The notes under the pieces: generated by a model
Told to the model about the DNA's origin: nothing
Databases searched by the model: none
The model's input: only the letters and a program-made list of their open reading frames with translations
Part shown: one piece after another, positions 33,421 to 41,771 of the stretch
Layout: each line of letters starts with the position of its first letter
Position numbering within the stretch: the first letter of the stretch is position 1
Made by a program: the position numbers and the translations under genes
Assembly (NCBI GenBank): GCA_034440115.1
Contig: JAWXBM010000101.1
Span: 1-64,000, forward strand
DNA length: 64,000 nucleotides
Reading direction: 5' to 3'
DNA from: JAWXBM01 sp034440115
GTDB taxonomy: Bacteria > Pseudomonadota > Gammaproteobacteria > Xanthomonadales > SZUA-36

Positions 33421-35403
33421 ATGAATTATTTCGTCACCGGTGGCACAGGCTTTCTTGGTCAAAACCTCATTGATCGTCTGCTGAAGCGCAAAGGCAGTAT
33501 TTACGTACTAGTGCGTTCAGGTTCACGCGAAAAACTTGAGAAGCTGAAAAAGCGCTGGGGTGGAGACGCTAAGCGGGTGATTGCTGTAACCGGCGACATC
33601 GGCAAAAAGAACCTCGGTGTGTCACCGGCCAAACGCAAAGAAATTGAAGGAAAAATAGCGCATTTCTTTCACCTGGCAGCAGTCTACGACATCAAGGCAG
33701 ACGCGGCGAGCCAGGAACTAGCCAATACCGAGGGCACAGCCAATGCAGTTGATTTTGCTGAAACCATTAAAGCCAAACGATTTCACCATGTCAGTTCGAT
33801 CGCGGCTGCTGGTCTGTACCCTGGCACCTTCCGTGAAGACATGTTTGAAGAAGCTTTAGGCTTGGACAACCCCTATTTTCGCACCAAGCACGACGCGGAA
33901 GGAGTAGTGCGGCACAAGTGCAATATACCCTGGCGTGTTTATCGCCCGGGTATTGTCGTAGGTGACTCCAAAACTGGCGAAATCGATAAAGTTGATGGGC
34001 CATACTATTTCTTCAAGCTGATTCAGAAAATGCGTCGCATGATGCCGCCCTGGATGCCTGCAATTGGCTTGGAAGGGGGGCGCCTGAATATTGTGCCGGT
34101 TGATTTTGTGATTGACGCGCTGGATCACATTGCCCATAAGGCAGGCGAAGACGGCAAATGTTTTCATCTGACGGACCCCAAGCCATTACGCATTGGTGAA
34201 GTGCTGAATCTGTTTGCTGACGCAGCCCATGCGCCACAAATGACCATGCGGATAGATGCTCGCCTGTTCAGCTTTATTCCTTCGGTGATCAAGCAGGGCA
34301 TCATGATGCTGCCGCCGGCCCGCAGGATTCGCAACCAGATATTAAAAGACCTGGGTATTCCGCCACAGGTGCTGGAGTTCATCAATTACCCTACCAAGTT
34401 CGACAGCCGTGAAACCGAACGGGCCCTGAAAGGCACCAATATTTCTGTTCCCGCACTTGAAGATTACGCCTGGCGTTTGTGGGATTACTGGGAACGGCAC
34501 CTGGATCCTGATCTGTTCATCGATCGCAGTTTGCGCGGACATGTAAAAGACAAGGTGGTTGCTGTAACTGGAGGTTCGTCGGGTATCGGCTATGCCACTG
34601 CGGTCATGATGGCCAGAGCTGGCGCCAGAGTTGCTATCGTGGCCAGGGACAAGGACAAGCTGGCTGAGACGGTAAGGGAAATCCGCGATGCGGGTGGACA
34701 GGCCTGGAGCTATTCAGCCGATTTGGCGGAAATCGATGCCTGCGACAGGGTGGTAAAGGAGATTCAGGAAGAATTGGGTCCGATCGATATCCTGGTCAAC
34801 AATGCCGGACGTTCCATTCGCCGGTCCATTTCTTCTTCTTATGATCGATTTCATGATTATGAACGCACCATGCAGTTGAACTATTTCGGCAGCCTGCGCC
34901 TGATCATGAATGTGTTGCCAGCCATGGAACAGCGGCACAGTGGCCAGATCATCAATATTTCTTCCATTGGTGTTTTAACCAATGCACCGAGGTTTTCGGC
35001 CTATGTGGCATCTAAAGCGGCACTGGATTCATTTTCCCGCTGTGCGGCTGCAGAATTTAACGATATAGGTGTCAGTTTCACAACCATCAATATGCCGTTG
35101 GTCAGGACACCCATGATTGCGCCTACGAAACTGTATGACAATGTGCCCACCATCACGCCAGAAGAAGCCGCCAATATGGTGAAACATGCGGTCATTTATA
35201 AGCCACAGCGTGTTGCCACCCGTCTCGGTGTGTTTGCGCAAGTACTTCATGCGATCGCACCCAAGGTGGCAGAGATTGTTATGAACAGTGCTTTCCGAAT
35301 GTTTCCGGATTCAGCAGCCGCAAAAGGTGTCAAGCAAGGCCAGGTCGAGGCCTCGCAGGAACAACTGGCCTTTGCCAGCCTGATGCGTGGCATCCATTGG
35401 TAG
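33421..35403 (+). CDS. Two-domain fatty acyl-CoA reductase (Marinobacter FAR type)
   Basis: The 660-residue product has two reductase modules. The N-terminal extended SDR has TGGTGFLG at residues 6-13 and Tyr-152/Lys-156 in NPYFRTK. The C-terminal classical SDR has TGGSSGIG at 383-390 and Tyr-528/Lys-532 in SAYVASK. The length, module order and long stretches such as VDGPYYFFK, GGRLNIVPVDFV and ERTMQLNYFGSLRLIM match the Marinobacter enzymes that reduce acyl-CoA through aldehyde to fatty alcohol. That alcohol is the WS/DGAT substrate. A GGAG precedes ATG 33421. The 184-base gap to the divergent ACBP gene probably holds both promoters. Confidence 0.93.
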   Translation: MNYFVTGGTGFLGQNLIDRLLKRKGSIYVLVRSGSREKLEKLKKRWGGDAKRVIAVTGDIGKKNLGVSPAKRKEIEGKIAHFFHLAAVYDIKADAASQELANTEGTANAVDFAETIKAKRFHHVSSIAAAGLYPGTFREDMFEEALGLDNPYFRTKHDAEGVVRHKCNIPWRVYRPGIVVGDSKTGEIDKVDGPYYFFKLIQKMRRMMPPWMPAIGLEGGRLNIVPVDFVIDALDHIAHKAGEDGKCFHLTDPKPLRIGEVLNLFADAAHAPQMTMRIDARLFSFIPSVIKQGIMMLPPARRIRNQILKDLGIPPQVLEFINYPTKFDSRETERALKGTNISVPALEDYAWRLWDYWERHLDPDLFIDRSLRGHVKDKVVAVTGGSSGIGYATAVMMARAGARVAIVARDKDKLAETVREIRDAGGQAWSYSADLAEIDACDRVVKEIQEELGPIDILVNNAGRSIRRSISSSYDRFHDYERTMQLNYFGSLRLIMNVLPAMEQRHSGQIINISSIGVLTNAPRFSAYVASKAALDSFSRCAAAEFNDIGVSFTTINMPLVRTPMIAPTKLYDNVPTITPEEAANMVKHAVIYKPQRVATRLGVFAQVLHAIAPKVAEIVMNSAFRMFPDSAAAKGVKQGQVEASQEQLAFASLMRGIHW

Positions 35404-35485
35404 AGTTGAGTACCAGCCAAGTGCCAACTAAATGCCAAAAATAACGCCAGAAAACCCAAATATTAATGATTAAGGAAAATGTTCC

Positions 35486-35935
35486 ATGTTGAAGTTAAAT
35501 GACCCCGCACCGGATTTCGCTCTGGATGATGACCAGGGCGGACAGTTCACCTTATCGGCTAACCGCGGCGAAAAAATCCTACTGGTTTTTTATCCTGGAG
35601 ACAATACGCCGGTATGCACCAAGCAGTTGTGTGAATATCGCGATGGCGTCGAGGCCTTCGCAGACCTCGGTGTGCGGGTGGTGGGTATCAGCAAGGACGA
35701 TGCCGCTTCTCATCAGAAGTTTCGCGCTAAACATAAGCTGCCATTCAGTTTGTTGAGTGATCATAATCTGAAGGTTGCCGGTCTTTATGACAGCAAGGGC
35801 ATCATGGGCATGAAGCGTTCCATTTTTCTGGTAGACGAAAAAGGCATAATCCGCTATCTGCATGTTGAAAGCCTGGCCTTGTTCAGACGCAGCAAAGACG
35901 AGCTGGTTGGAGTAATTTCCCAGCTCGACACATAA
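35486..35935 (+). CDS. Bcp/PrxQ-type peroxiredoxin
   Basis: The 149-residue product has the AhpC/TSA fold with the peroxidatic Cys-44 and resolving Cys-49 in VCTKQLCEYRD, the spacing of the Bcp/PrxQ group. It reduces hydroperoxides, including lipid peroxides, using thioredoxin. The neighbouring lipid-storage genes suggest protection of acyl chains, but that is inference. AAGGA lies about 8 bases before the ATG. Confidence 0.93.
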   Translation: MLKLNDPAPDFALDDDQGGQFTLSANRGEKILLVFYPGDNTPVCTKQLCEYRDGVEAFADLGVRVVGISKDDAASHQKFRAKHKLPFSLLSDHNLKVAGLYDSKGIMGMKRSIFLVDEKGIIRYLHVESLALFRRSKDELVGVISQLDT

Positions 35936-35947
35936 TTTCTAAAGCTT

Positions 35948-36661
35948 ATGGTTGCGGCTGCTCAAGCCTTTCGACAGGCTTTGCAGGGCAGCAATGAATT
36001 CGCTTGGGCCATTGACCAGCCCGAGTTTCCCTTGGCTGAATTCTTGCTCGTGCAAGATTGGCAAAGACAGCGATTCAAAATCACCTACGCTGATTTTGTT
36101 GCCAGTAACACCGACCAGGCCGCTTGTCGGTTCTTCCTCGAAGAGCTTTACGGTGGCCTGGGTTTTCGTCAGCGCGATGAAGATGTGCACCGTGTTGAGC
36201 CCATCATGAGTCGTTTGTTGCCGGAGAAGGCCTTGCAGGCTCTGACTGAAGCATTGCAGTTGCAGGTGATCAGCCTGGAACTGGATTTGTGTATGGCTGA
36301 GGAAATTCGTCGAACAGGTCTGTCGCAAATTGAAGAGACAGACTATGCCAGTATTTACCAAAATTGTTTTCGCCAACCGGAGCGGCTGCGACAAATCAAT
36401 TTGATTCGTAAATTAGGTCACGAACTGGAGGCGCTGACACGAATGCCACTGTTGTTGGGACTGGTAAAAGCAGTCCGCAAGCCTGCGGTTGCCTCGGGCT
36501 TTGGCCGTTTACATCGTTTTCTGGAGCAGGGCTTGTCGGCATTCAAGCAGTTGCAGGACCCTCATCATTTTGTAGAAAGCATTTATCAACGTGAGCTTGC
36601 TCTTATGCAGAAATGGCAGGCTGAGAAGCCGCACAACAACGATGATTCAGTCAGTTGTTGA
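35948..36661 (+). CDS. Uncharacterised FFLEELYG-motif protein
   Basis: The 237-residue helical protein contains CRFFLEELYGG and RQRDEDVHRVEPIM, a pattern I know from uncharacterised proteobacterial proteins of this length. It has no signal peptide, membrane helix or catalytic motif that I can identify. It starts 12 bases after the peroxiredoxin stop, so the two may be co-transcribed, although no Shine-Dalgarno sequence is seen. Its 3' end overlaps by 11 bases that of the PHA-system gene on the other strand. Confidence 0.75.
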   Translation: MVAAAQAFRQALQGSNEFAWAIDQPEFPLAEFLLVQDWQRQRFKITYADFVASNTDQAACRFFLEELYGGLGFRQRDEDVHRVEPIMSRLLPEKALQALTEALQLQVISLELDLCMAEEIRRTGLSQIEETDYASIYQNCFRQPERLRQINLIRKLGHELEALTRMPLLLGLVKAVRKPAVASGFGRLHRFLEQGLSAFKQLQDPHHFVESIYQRELALMQKWQAEKPHNNDDSVSC

Positions 36662-36941
36662 AGGTGCAGTCAAAATGATCACGCAGGTAATGGCGAATTT
36701 CATTTTCCAGCTTGTCCTTGAACAACGACAGCATAAAGCCAAGTTCCGCAAGGATATGAATCTGTTTTCCGTCAACTTTGATCGTGCCATTTACTCCTGT
36801 GCGTTGAAAGTGAATGGTGTCTTCGTCCCAGCCATATTCAATATCAAATTTGTTCGCCAGATCTTGTGCCAACTGGTCAGCCGCATCCTGCGCATCTTCG
36901 CGGCTCATGGTATGCAAAGCATGGATGTCAATTCCGGGCAT
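36651..36941 (-). CDS. Polyhydroxyalkanoic acid system small protein
   Basis: The 96-residue product matches the PHA_gran_rgn family in size and pattern: helix EDAQDAADQLAQDLANKF, then EYGWDEDTIHFQRTGVNGTIKV, then LGFMLSLFKDKLENEIRHYL. Such genes accompany PHA granule loci; the biochemical role is undefined. It overlaps the convergent gene at 36661 by 11 bases. It lies 3.7 kb from the ACBP/phasin cluster and is the third PHA-related gene in the neighbourhood. Confidence 0.88.
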   Translation of the reverse strand: MPGIDIHALHTMSREDAQDAADQLAQDLANKFDIEYGWDEDTIHFQRTGVNGTIKVDGKQIHILAELGFMLSLFKDKLENEIRHYLRDHFDCTFNN

Positions 36942-37024
36942 GTTTGTTCCGACCTGTTTTGGGCTGAGTGCAGTTTAGTGCGAGTTGTGGTTCGCAACCA
37001 GTCCGTGCGGGGGTTTGCCGCCCA

Positions 37025-38302
37025 ATGAAACATTCAGGGAAACATTCTGGGAAATATTCTGGGAAATATTCTGGGAAACAATCTGGGAAACAATCTGGGG
37101 AATTATCCGGGAAATTACGCTGGCGTATCGCGGCTGTTTTATTCAGCCTTGTGCTGGCGATTTTAGTGACACTGGTGTTCAGTGCCAGCTCGTGGCTGGA
37201 AACCGAAGCGGGCCGCAACCTGTTGCAACGTGAGTTGGGAAAGAGTCTGGGTCTCAAGGCTGAATTGCGGGAAGATTATGCACTGAAGCTGTTTCCCGGA
37301 ATTCGCATTGCGGGAAAACAATTGCTGCTCAGCCCAGTCGATACAAACCAGCCAATCGCAGAGATTGATGCTTACGAGCTGCATTTGGCTCTGTGGCCGC
37401 TGTTGCGCAAGGAAATACTGATCCACAAACTTGCCGTGTACAACGGCCGCCTGGATGTGGATTTGCTATCACAGCAGGCTGAGACTGGAGTTGAAGGCCC
37501 GGCCTTGCAATTGCCGAAAATCGAATCCATGGTAATTACCGGGCTGAGATTGTTCCAAGCCAGCAAGGAATCTATTCGAATATCCAGACTGGAAGTGCAG
37601 AATTTTGCGGACAGCCGGAAAGCTCCCTTTAACCTCGAACTGACCCTGCCGGCCACCACGGCCAAGTCCAGCACCATCAGTCTTGAAGGTGTTATGCAGC
37701 TCGCTGCGAATCCTTTCAAGATAAGCCTTGATGTCGATGGCGTATTGCTGTCATTGGACGGGCAGGCTTGGCCTTTGGGTGCGGGGCAACTGAACTGGTC
37801 TGGTGAAAGTGGCGAGGCTACGGCTCAATTACAGGGTAAGCTGCTGGGCTTTTCCAGCAACATCGAGTTATCAGCACAAATGACGGATTCGATGATTTTG
37901 CAAGCGCGGCTTGAGCTGCGTTCCAGTGATTCCCATTTACTGGCAGCCAGGCTGCAGGCAGTTGAAGAGGCCAGTCGTTGGTCGCTGCAGCAAGTAAACT
38001 TGAACCTGGATGGGCAGGAGTTGGTTGGTTCTGGATGTTTGGAAACCAGCGATCCAGTCCTGTTGCAATTGCAACTGCACACCAATCAATTGGATGTGGA
38101 TGCCTTGCAAGAACTGCTGCCTGCGAACTTATTGCCTGCGAGTAATGATAAAGATTCAGCCTCACTGGATTTACCCTTGCAGCTTGCAATTGTGCTGAAT
38201 GCCGATCAAGCGACGATGTCGGGTGCTATTGGCCGCGATGTTCGTTTGTTGCTTGGAAGTGAACCCGATTGCTCCGCAGATGGAAATCAGCTTTTGAACT
38301 AA
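37025..38302 (+). CDS. AsmA-like envelope protein, short, with N-terminal SGK repeats
   Basis: The 425-residue product has a basic cytoplasmic start containing seven 4-residue repeats (x-Ser-Gly-Lys), one membrane helix (about 35-55, RIAAVLFSLVLAILVTLVF) and a periplasmic AsmA-type beta-rich domain (LKAELREDYALKLFPGIRIAG). AsmA-like proteins affect outer-membrane lipid transport. Family members usually run to 600 residues or more. This one stops at 38302 in the middle of what would be the C-terminal domain (ATMSGAIGRDVRLLLG), so truncation is likely. ATG 37025 is chosen at the repeat; GTG 36968 is also open. Confidence 0.72.
   Translation: MKHSGKHSGKYSGKYSGKQSGKQSGELSGKLRWRIAAVLFSLVLAILVTLVFSASSWLETEAGRNLLQRELGKSLGLKAELREDYALKLFPGIRIAGKQLLLSPVDTNQPIAEIDAYELHLALWPLLRKEILIHKLAVYNGRLDVDLLSQQAETGVEGPALQLPKIESMVITGLRLFQASKESIRISRLEVQNFADSRKAPFNLELTLPATTAKSSTISLEGVMQLAANPFKISLDVDGVLLSLDGQAWPLGAGQLNWSGESGEATAQLQGKLLGFSSNIELSAQMTDSMILQARLELRSSDSHLLAARLQAVEEASRWSLQQVNLNLDGQELVGSGCLETSDPVLLQLQLHTNQLDVDALQELLPANLLPASNDKDSASLDLPLQLAIVLNADQATMSGAIGRDVRLLLGSEPDCSADGNQLLN
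37031..37114 (+). repeat. Seven 12-base tandem units inside the AsmA-like gene
   Basis: Units follow the pattern (C/T)(A/T)(T/A)TCTGGGAAA and encode His/Tyr/Gln-Ser-Gly-Lys. The first four differ by only a few bases, suggesting recent expansion. Because the unit is a multiple of three, slippage changes tail length without breaking the frame. Confidence 0.92.
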
Positions 38303-38372
38303 GACTATGGGCGCAGCCTTGAGCCTTGCTTTACAATCACCCGTTCTGTCATAAATCAGATGAATGGGCCTG

Positions 38373-38408
38373 ACTCGGCCCAAGTCGGCCCAAGTCGGCC
38401 CAAGTCGG
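38373..38408. repeat. 10-base tandem repeat just before pheA
   Basis: AGTCGGCCCA is present in about 3.6 copies (the first begins ACTCGG) and ends 11 bases before the pheA ATG. Copy-number change would alter the leader of pheA. The last unit runs into CGGAAA, the only candidate ribosome site. Confidence 0.9.
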
Positions 38409-38418
38409 AAATATTTGA

Positions 38419-39615
38419 ATGCCAAGCAAGAAAGAAACCCCGGGTACTCAGCAACTCGCCGATGTACGCAACGAAATTGACCAACTGGATGAACAGATTC
38501 AGGGCCTGATCAGCGACCGGGCGCGGCTGGCTTTTCGGGTTAGGGCCAGCAAGGGTGAATTTGCTCAGGCCGTCGACTATTATCGTCCCGAGCGCGAGGC
38601 GCAAGTATTGCGCAATGTCATTCAACGCAACCAGGGCCCGTTGACCGACTCGGAAATGGTTCGATTATTCCGCGAGATCATGTCGGCATGCCTGGCACAG
38701 CAGGAACCACTCAAAGTGGCCTATTTGGGCCCGGAAGGCACGTTTACCCAACAGGCCGTTAACCGGCATTTCGGTCATTCGGTACTTGCTCTCAGTCATG
38801 CCAGCATTGACAGCGTGTTTGAACAGGTGCAACGCTCAGAAGCTGACTTCGGAGTGATACCGGTGGAGAATTCTTCGCAGGGAATTGTCAGCCACACGCT
38901 GGATATGTTTCTCAGTTCTGACTTGCACATTTGCGGCGAGATCGAATTGCGGGTGCATCAGAACCTGATGACGCATGCGAAAAACCTCAACCAGGTGGAG
39001 CGTATTTATTCCCATGAACAGTCCTTGTCCCAATGCAAGGCCTGGATTCGCGCGCACTTGCCCAAGGCCGAATTGATTGCTGTGGGTAGCAATGCTGAAG
39101 CTGCACGGCGGGTCCGTAACGCGCCAGAAGCTGCTGCCATTGCCGGGCAGTCGGCGGCCGAAGTTTACGGTGTGCCTGTGTTGTTCTCTAACATCGAAGA
39201 TCGGCCCGATAACACCACTCGTTTCCTGGTGATTGGCCGGCATATACTGGCGCCATCGGGTCGGGACAAAACCACCTTGTTGCTGGCTGGCCACGAAGGG
39301 CCTGGCTTGCTGTTCAGCCTGTTAAAGCCGTTCGATAAACAATCCGTCAACATGACTCGTATCGAGTCCAGACCTTCCAGCCTGGGTAAATGGGATTACG
39401 TTTTCTTTGTCGATGTTGAAGGGCACGCCCACGACGCCGCGGTTGCTGCTGCTTTGGCCGAGCTGAAACAGATCAGCAAGCTGTGTCGAGTGCTGGGCTC
39501 TTACCCGCGGGCTATCAACGCCGAAGACAACACAACAGCTAAGCAAAAGAGCCGCAAACCAGTCAACGGTAAAAAAACGGCTGCAAAGAAGTCCAGCAAA
39601 GTAACTAAAAAGTGA
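38419..39615 (+). CDS. pheA: Chorismate mutase/prephenate dehydratase (P-protein)
   Basis: The 398-residue product joins an AroQ chorismate mutase (about 13-95, VRNEIDQLDEQIQ), a prephenate dehydratase domain (about 98-275, YLGPEGTFTQQA, ENSSQGIV, DNTTRFLVIG) and an ACT regulatory domain with the Phe-binding RIESRPSS. It converts chorismate to phenylpyruvate. A lysine-rich tail of about 28 residues after the ACT domain (KPVNGKKTAAKK) is unusual for the enzyme. The usual serC and hisC neighbours are missing. The TGA overlaps the GTG of aroA. Confidence 0.95.
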   Translation: MPSKKETPGTQQLADVRNEIDQLDEQIQGLISDRARLAFRVRASKGEFAQAVDYYRPEREAQVLRNVIQRNQGPLTDSEMVRLFREIMSACLAQQEPLKVAYLGPEGTFTQQAVNRHFGHSVLALSHASIDSVFEQVQRSEADFGVIPVENSSQGIVSHTLDMFLSSDLHICGEIELRVHQNLMTHAKNLNQVERIYSHEQSLSQCKAWIRAHLPKAELIAVGSNAEAARRVRNAPEAAAIAGQSAAEVYGVPVLFSNIEDRPDNTTRFLVIGRHILAPSGRDKTTLLLAGHEGPGLLFSLLKPFDKQSVNMTRIESRPSSLGKWDYVFFVDVEGHAHDAAVAAALAELKQISKLCRVLGSYPRAINAEDNTTAKQKSRKPVNGKKTAAKKSSKVTKK

Positions 39616-40961
39616 AACTGATTACACGACCATTGACTGCGGCGTTGCGAGGCGAATTAACGCCGCCTGGTGATAAATCCATTTCACATCGGGCCTTGAT
39701 TTTTTCCTCTTTGGCTAAGGGCGAGTCGGAAATACGCGGTTTGCTGCAGTCGGCTGACGTCGCCGCGACCGCCGCGGCCTGTCAGCAACTGGGTGCAATT
39801 ATTCAGTGCCAAGGGCAGGGTGAACAACAGCGCCTGCGGGTGATAGGTACTGGTGAGCGTGGTTTGGAAAAACCAACAAAAATTTTTGATATGGGCAACT
39901 CTGGCACCGCCATGCGTTTGTTGGCTGGTGTGTTGGCTGCTCAGCCATTTGAATCAGAATTGATGGGTGATGCATCGCTCAATCGACGTCCCATGCGGCG
40001 GATTATTGAACCGCTGAGCAGAATGGGAGCAAGAATAGAGTCCACCGAATCAGGCACAGCCCCATTACGGATTAAGGGTAATACGGGTTTGCGTGGCATC
40101 GAATACCAGCTACCGGTGGCCAGTGCTCAAATCAAATCCTGCGTTTTATTGGCAGGTCTGTTTGCCAAGGGTAAAACCTGTATCACTGAACCTGGGCAAA
40201 GCCGCGACCACACCGAACGCATGCTGCCGGTATTTGGTGTTCGGGTGGGTGCAGGGCCTTGTGTTGAGGGTGGCAGTGTTCTCAGCGCAGCAAATATCCA
40301 GGTTCCAGCCGACATTTCATCTGCAGCATTTTTCATGGTGGCTGCGGCCATAATCCCTGGCTCTGAGGTGCTGCTGCGCAACGTGGGTATCAATAAAACG
40401 CGCGATGGCATTGTGCGCGTGCTGCGAGCTATGGGTGCGGACATCAGCCTGGTTGATCAACGCCAGTTTGGCCAAGAACCGGTGGCCGATATTCGCGTCA
40501 GTTATCGAACCGGTTTGCAGGGCATTGATGTCCCCGAAGTCTGGGTGCCATCACTGATTGACGAATTGCCCATCATCATGATCCTGGCTACCTGCGTTGA
40601 AGGGGTCAGCCGAATTCGTGGGGCAGAAGAGTTACGCGTCAAGGAGAGTGATCGCATTGCGGTTATGGCCAAAGGGTTGGAAACCTTGGGCATACAGATA
40701 AAGGAATATGAGGATGGTATCGATATCCATGGCAGCGACCAGGGAAGTATTTTGGGAGGCGGCGAAGTGGATGGTGAAGGCGACCACCGCTGTGCCATGA
40801 GTTTTTGTATAGCCGGCCAGGTCGCAAGAGAGACGGTCACCGTAGCAGGTGCCTCTCATATCGATACCTCTTATCCGGATTTCGTGAAGCATCTGCTGCA
40901 ACTGGGTGGCCAGGTAAAGATTCAACCTCCTGCCGCTAGCGAACATGCTGGCAATGCCTGA
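39612..40961 (+). CDS. aroA: 5-enolpyruvylshikimate-3-phosphate synthase
   Basis: The 449-residue product shows PPGDKSISHRALI, DMGNSGTAMRLLAG, EELRVKESDRI and GEGDHRCAMSF, the EPSPS substrate-binding motifs. It performs the sixth shikimate step, leading to aroC's substrate. GTG 39612 overlaps the pheA stop. In Pseudomonas aroA is fused to a prephenate dehydrogenase (tyrA); here it is a single-domain protein and no tyrA is in the window. Confidence 0.97.
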   Translation: MKLITRPLTAALRGELTPPGDKSISHRALIFSSLAKGESEIRGLLQSADVAATAAACQQLGAIIQCQGQGEQQRLRVIGTGERGLEKPTKIFDMGNSGTAMRLLAGVLAAQPFESELMGDASLNRRPMRRIIEPLSRMGARIESTESGTAPLRIKGNTGLRGIEYQLPVASAQIKSCVLLAGLFAKGKTCITEPGQSRDHTERMLPVFGVRVGAGPCVEGGSVLSAANIQVPADISSAAFFMVAAAIIPGSEVLLRNVGINKTRDGIVRVLRAMGADISLVDQRQFGQEPVADIRVSYRTGLQGIDVPEVWVPSLIDELPIIMILATCVEGVSRIRGAEELRVKESDRIAVMAKGLETLGIQIKEYEDGIDIHGSDQGSILGGGEVDGEGDHRCAMSFCIAGQVARETVTVAGASHIDTSYPDFVKHLLQLGGQVKIQPPAASEHAGNA

Positions 40962-41640
40962 CTCAGTTCCTGTTATCACCATTGACGGGCCCGGAGGATC
41001 AGGCAAAGGCACGATTTCCATGTTGCTGGCTGAGAGCTTGGGCTGGAACCTGCTGGACAGTGGTGCGTTGTATCGATTGGTCGCCGTTGCCGCCTTGAAT
41101 CAGCAATTGGAAACGGCTGCCGATGAACTCAGGCTGGGGCAGGTGGCTGCCGACCTGCAAGCCGAATTTACCGTCGAAAATCGCGGCGTCAAGGTGTTGC
41201 TGGAGGGTGAAGATGTCAGCTCGCGCCTGCGCAGTGAAGAAGTCAGTGTGTTGGCATCGCGACTGGCGACCTTGCCCGCCGTGCGCGAGGCGCTGGTCGA
41301 GCGGCAGCGGGCCTTCCGCCGGCTGCCAGGGCTGGTTGCGGACGGCCGTGACATGGGAACGGTGATATTTCCAGACGCCAGTTTGAAAATTTATCTGACC
41401 GCCAGTGTCGAAGAACGGGCACAGAGGCGCTATAAGCAGTTGAAACAAAAAGGAGAAAGTGTTAACCTCTCGCGCCTTTTCCAGGAGATAGAAGAGCGTG
41501 ATCGCAGGGACCGAACCCGGATCCTGGCACCGCTCAAGCCTGCTTTCGACTCGCACATTATTGACTCTTCGGAGCTCAGCGTTGACGAAGTGCTGGCAAA
41601 GATTTTGTTTTTATGTATGGAAGCCCAGATAATAGTTTGA
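40945..41640 (+). CDS. cmk: Cytidylate kinase
   Basis: The 231-residue product has the P-loop IDGPGGSGKGT, LLDSGALYR, VADGRDMGTVIFPDA and a LID region rich in Arg (EERDRRDRTR). It phosphorylates CMP and dCMP. It overlaps the end of aroA by 17 bases, consistent with coupling. ATG 40954 is an alternative start. It precedes rpsA, a near-universal order in gammaproteobacteria. Confidence 0.97.
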   Translation: MLAMPDSVPVITIDGPGGSGKGTISMLLAESLGWNLLDSGALYRLVAVAALNQQLETAADELRLGQVAADLQAEFTVENRGVKVLLEGEDVSSRLRSEEVSVLASRLATLPAVREALVERQRAFRRLPGLVADGRDMGTVIFPDASLKIYLTASVEERAQRRYKQLKQKGESVNLSRLFQEIEERDRRDRTRILAPLKPAFDSHIIDSSELSVDEVLAKILFLCMEAQIIV

Positions 41641-41771
41641 TTTATTTGGCTAAATTATAGCGCCGCTCAGTCCCACTGATTGGGCGGATTTTATCAACGG
41701 GTGCCTTGAGGCCCCATAACCTGGGTGGGTGGCTGTCAATTCCGGCAGTTCGCCTGTGAGTAAATATCAAC

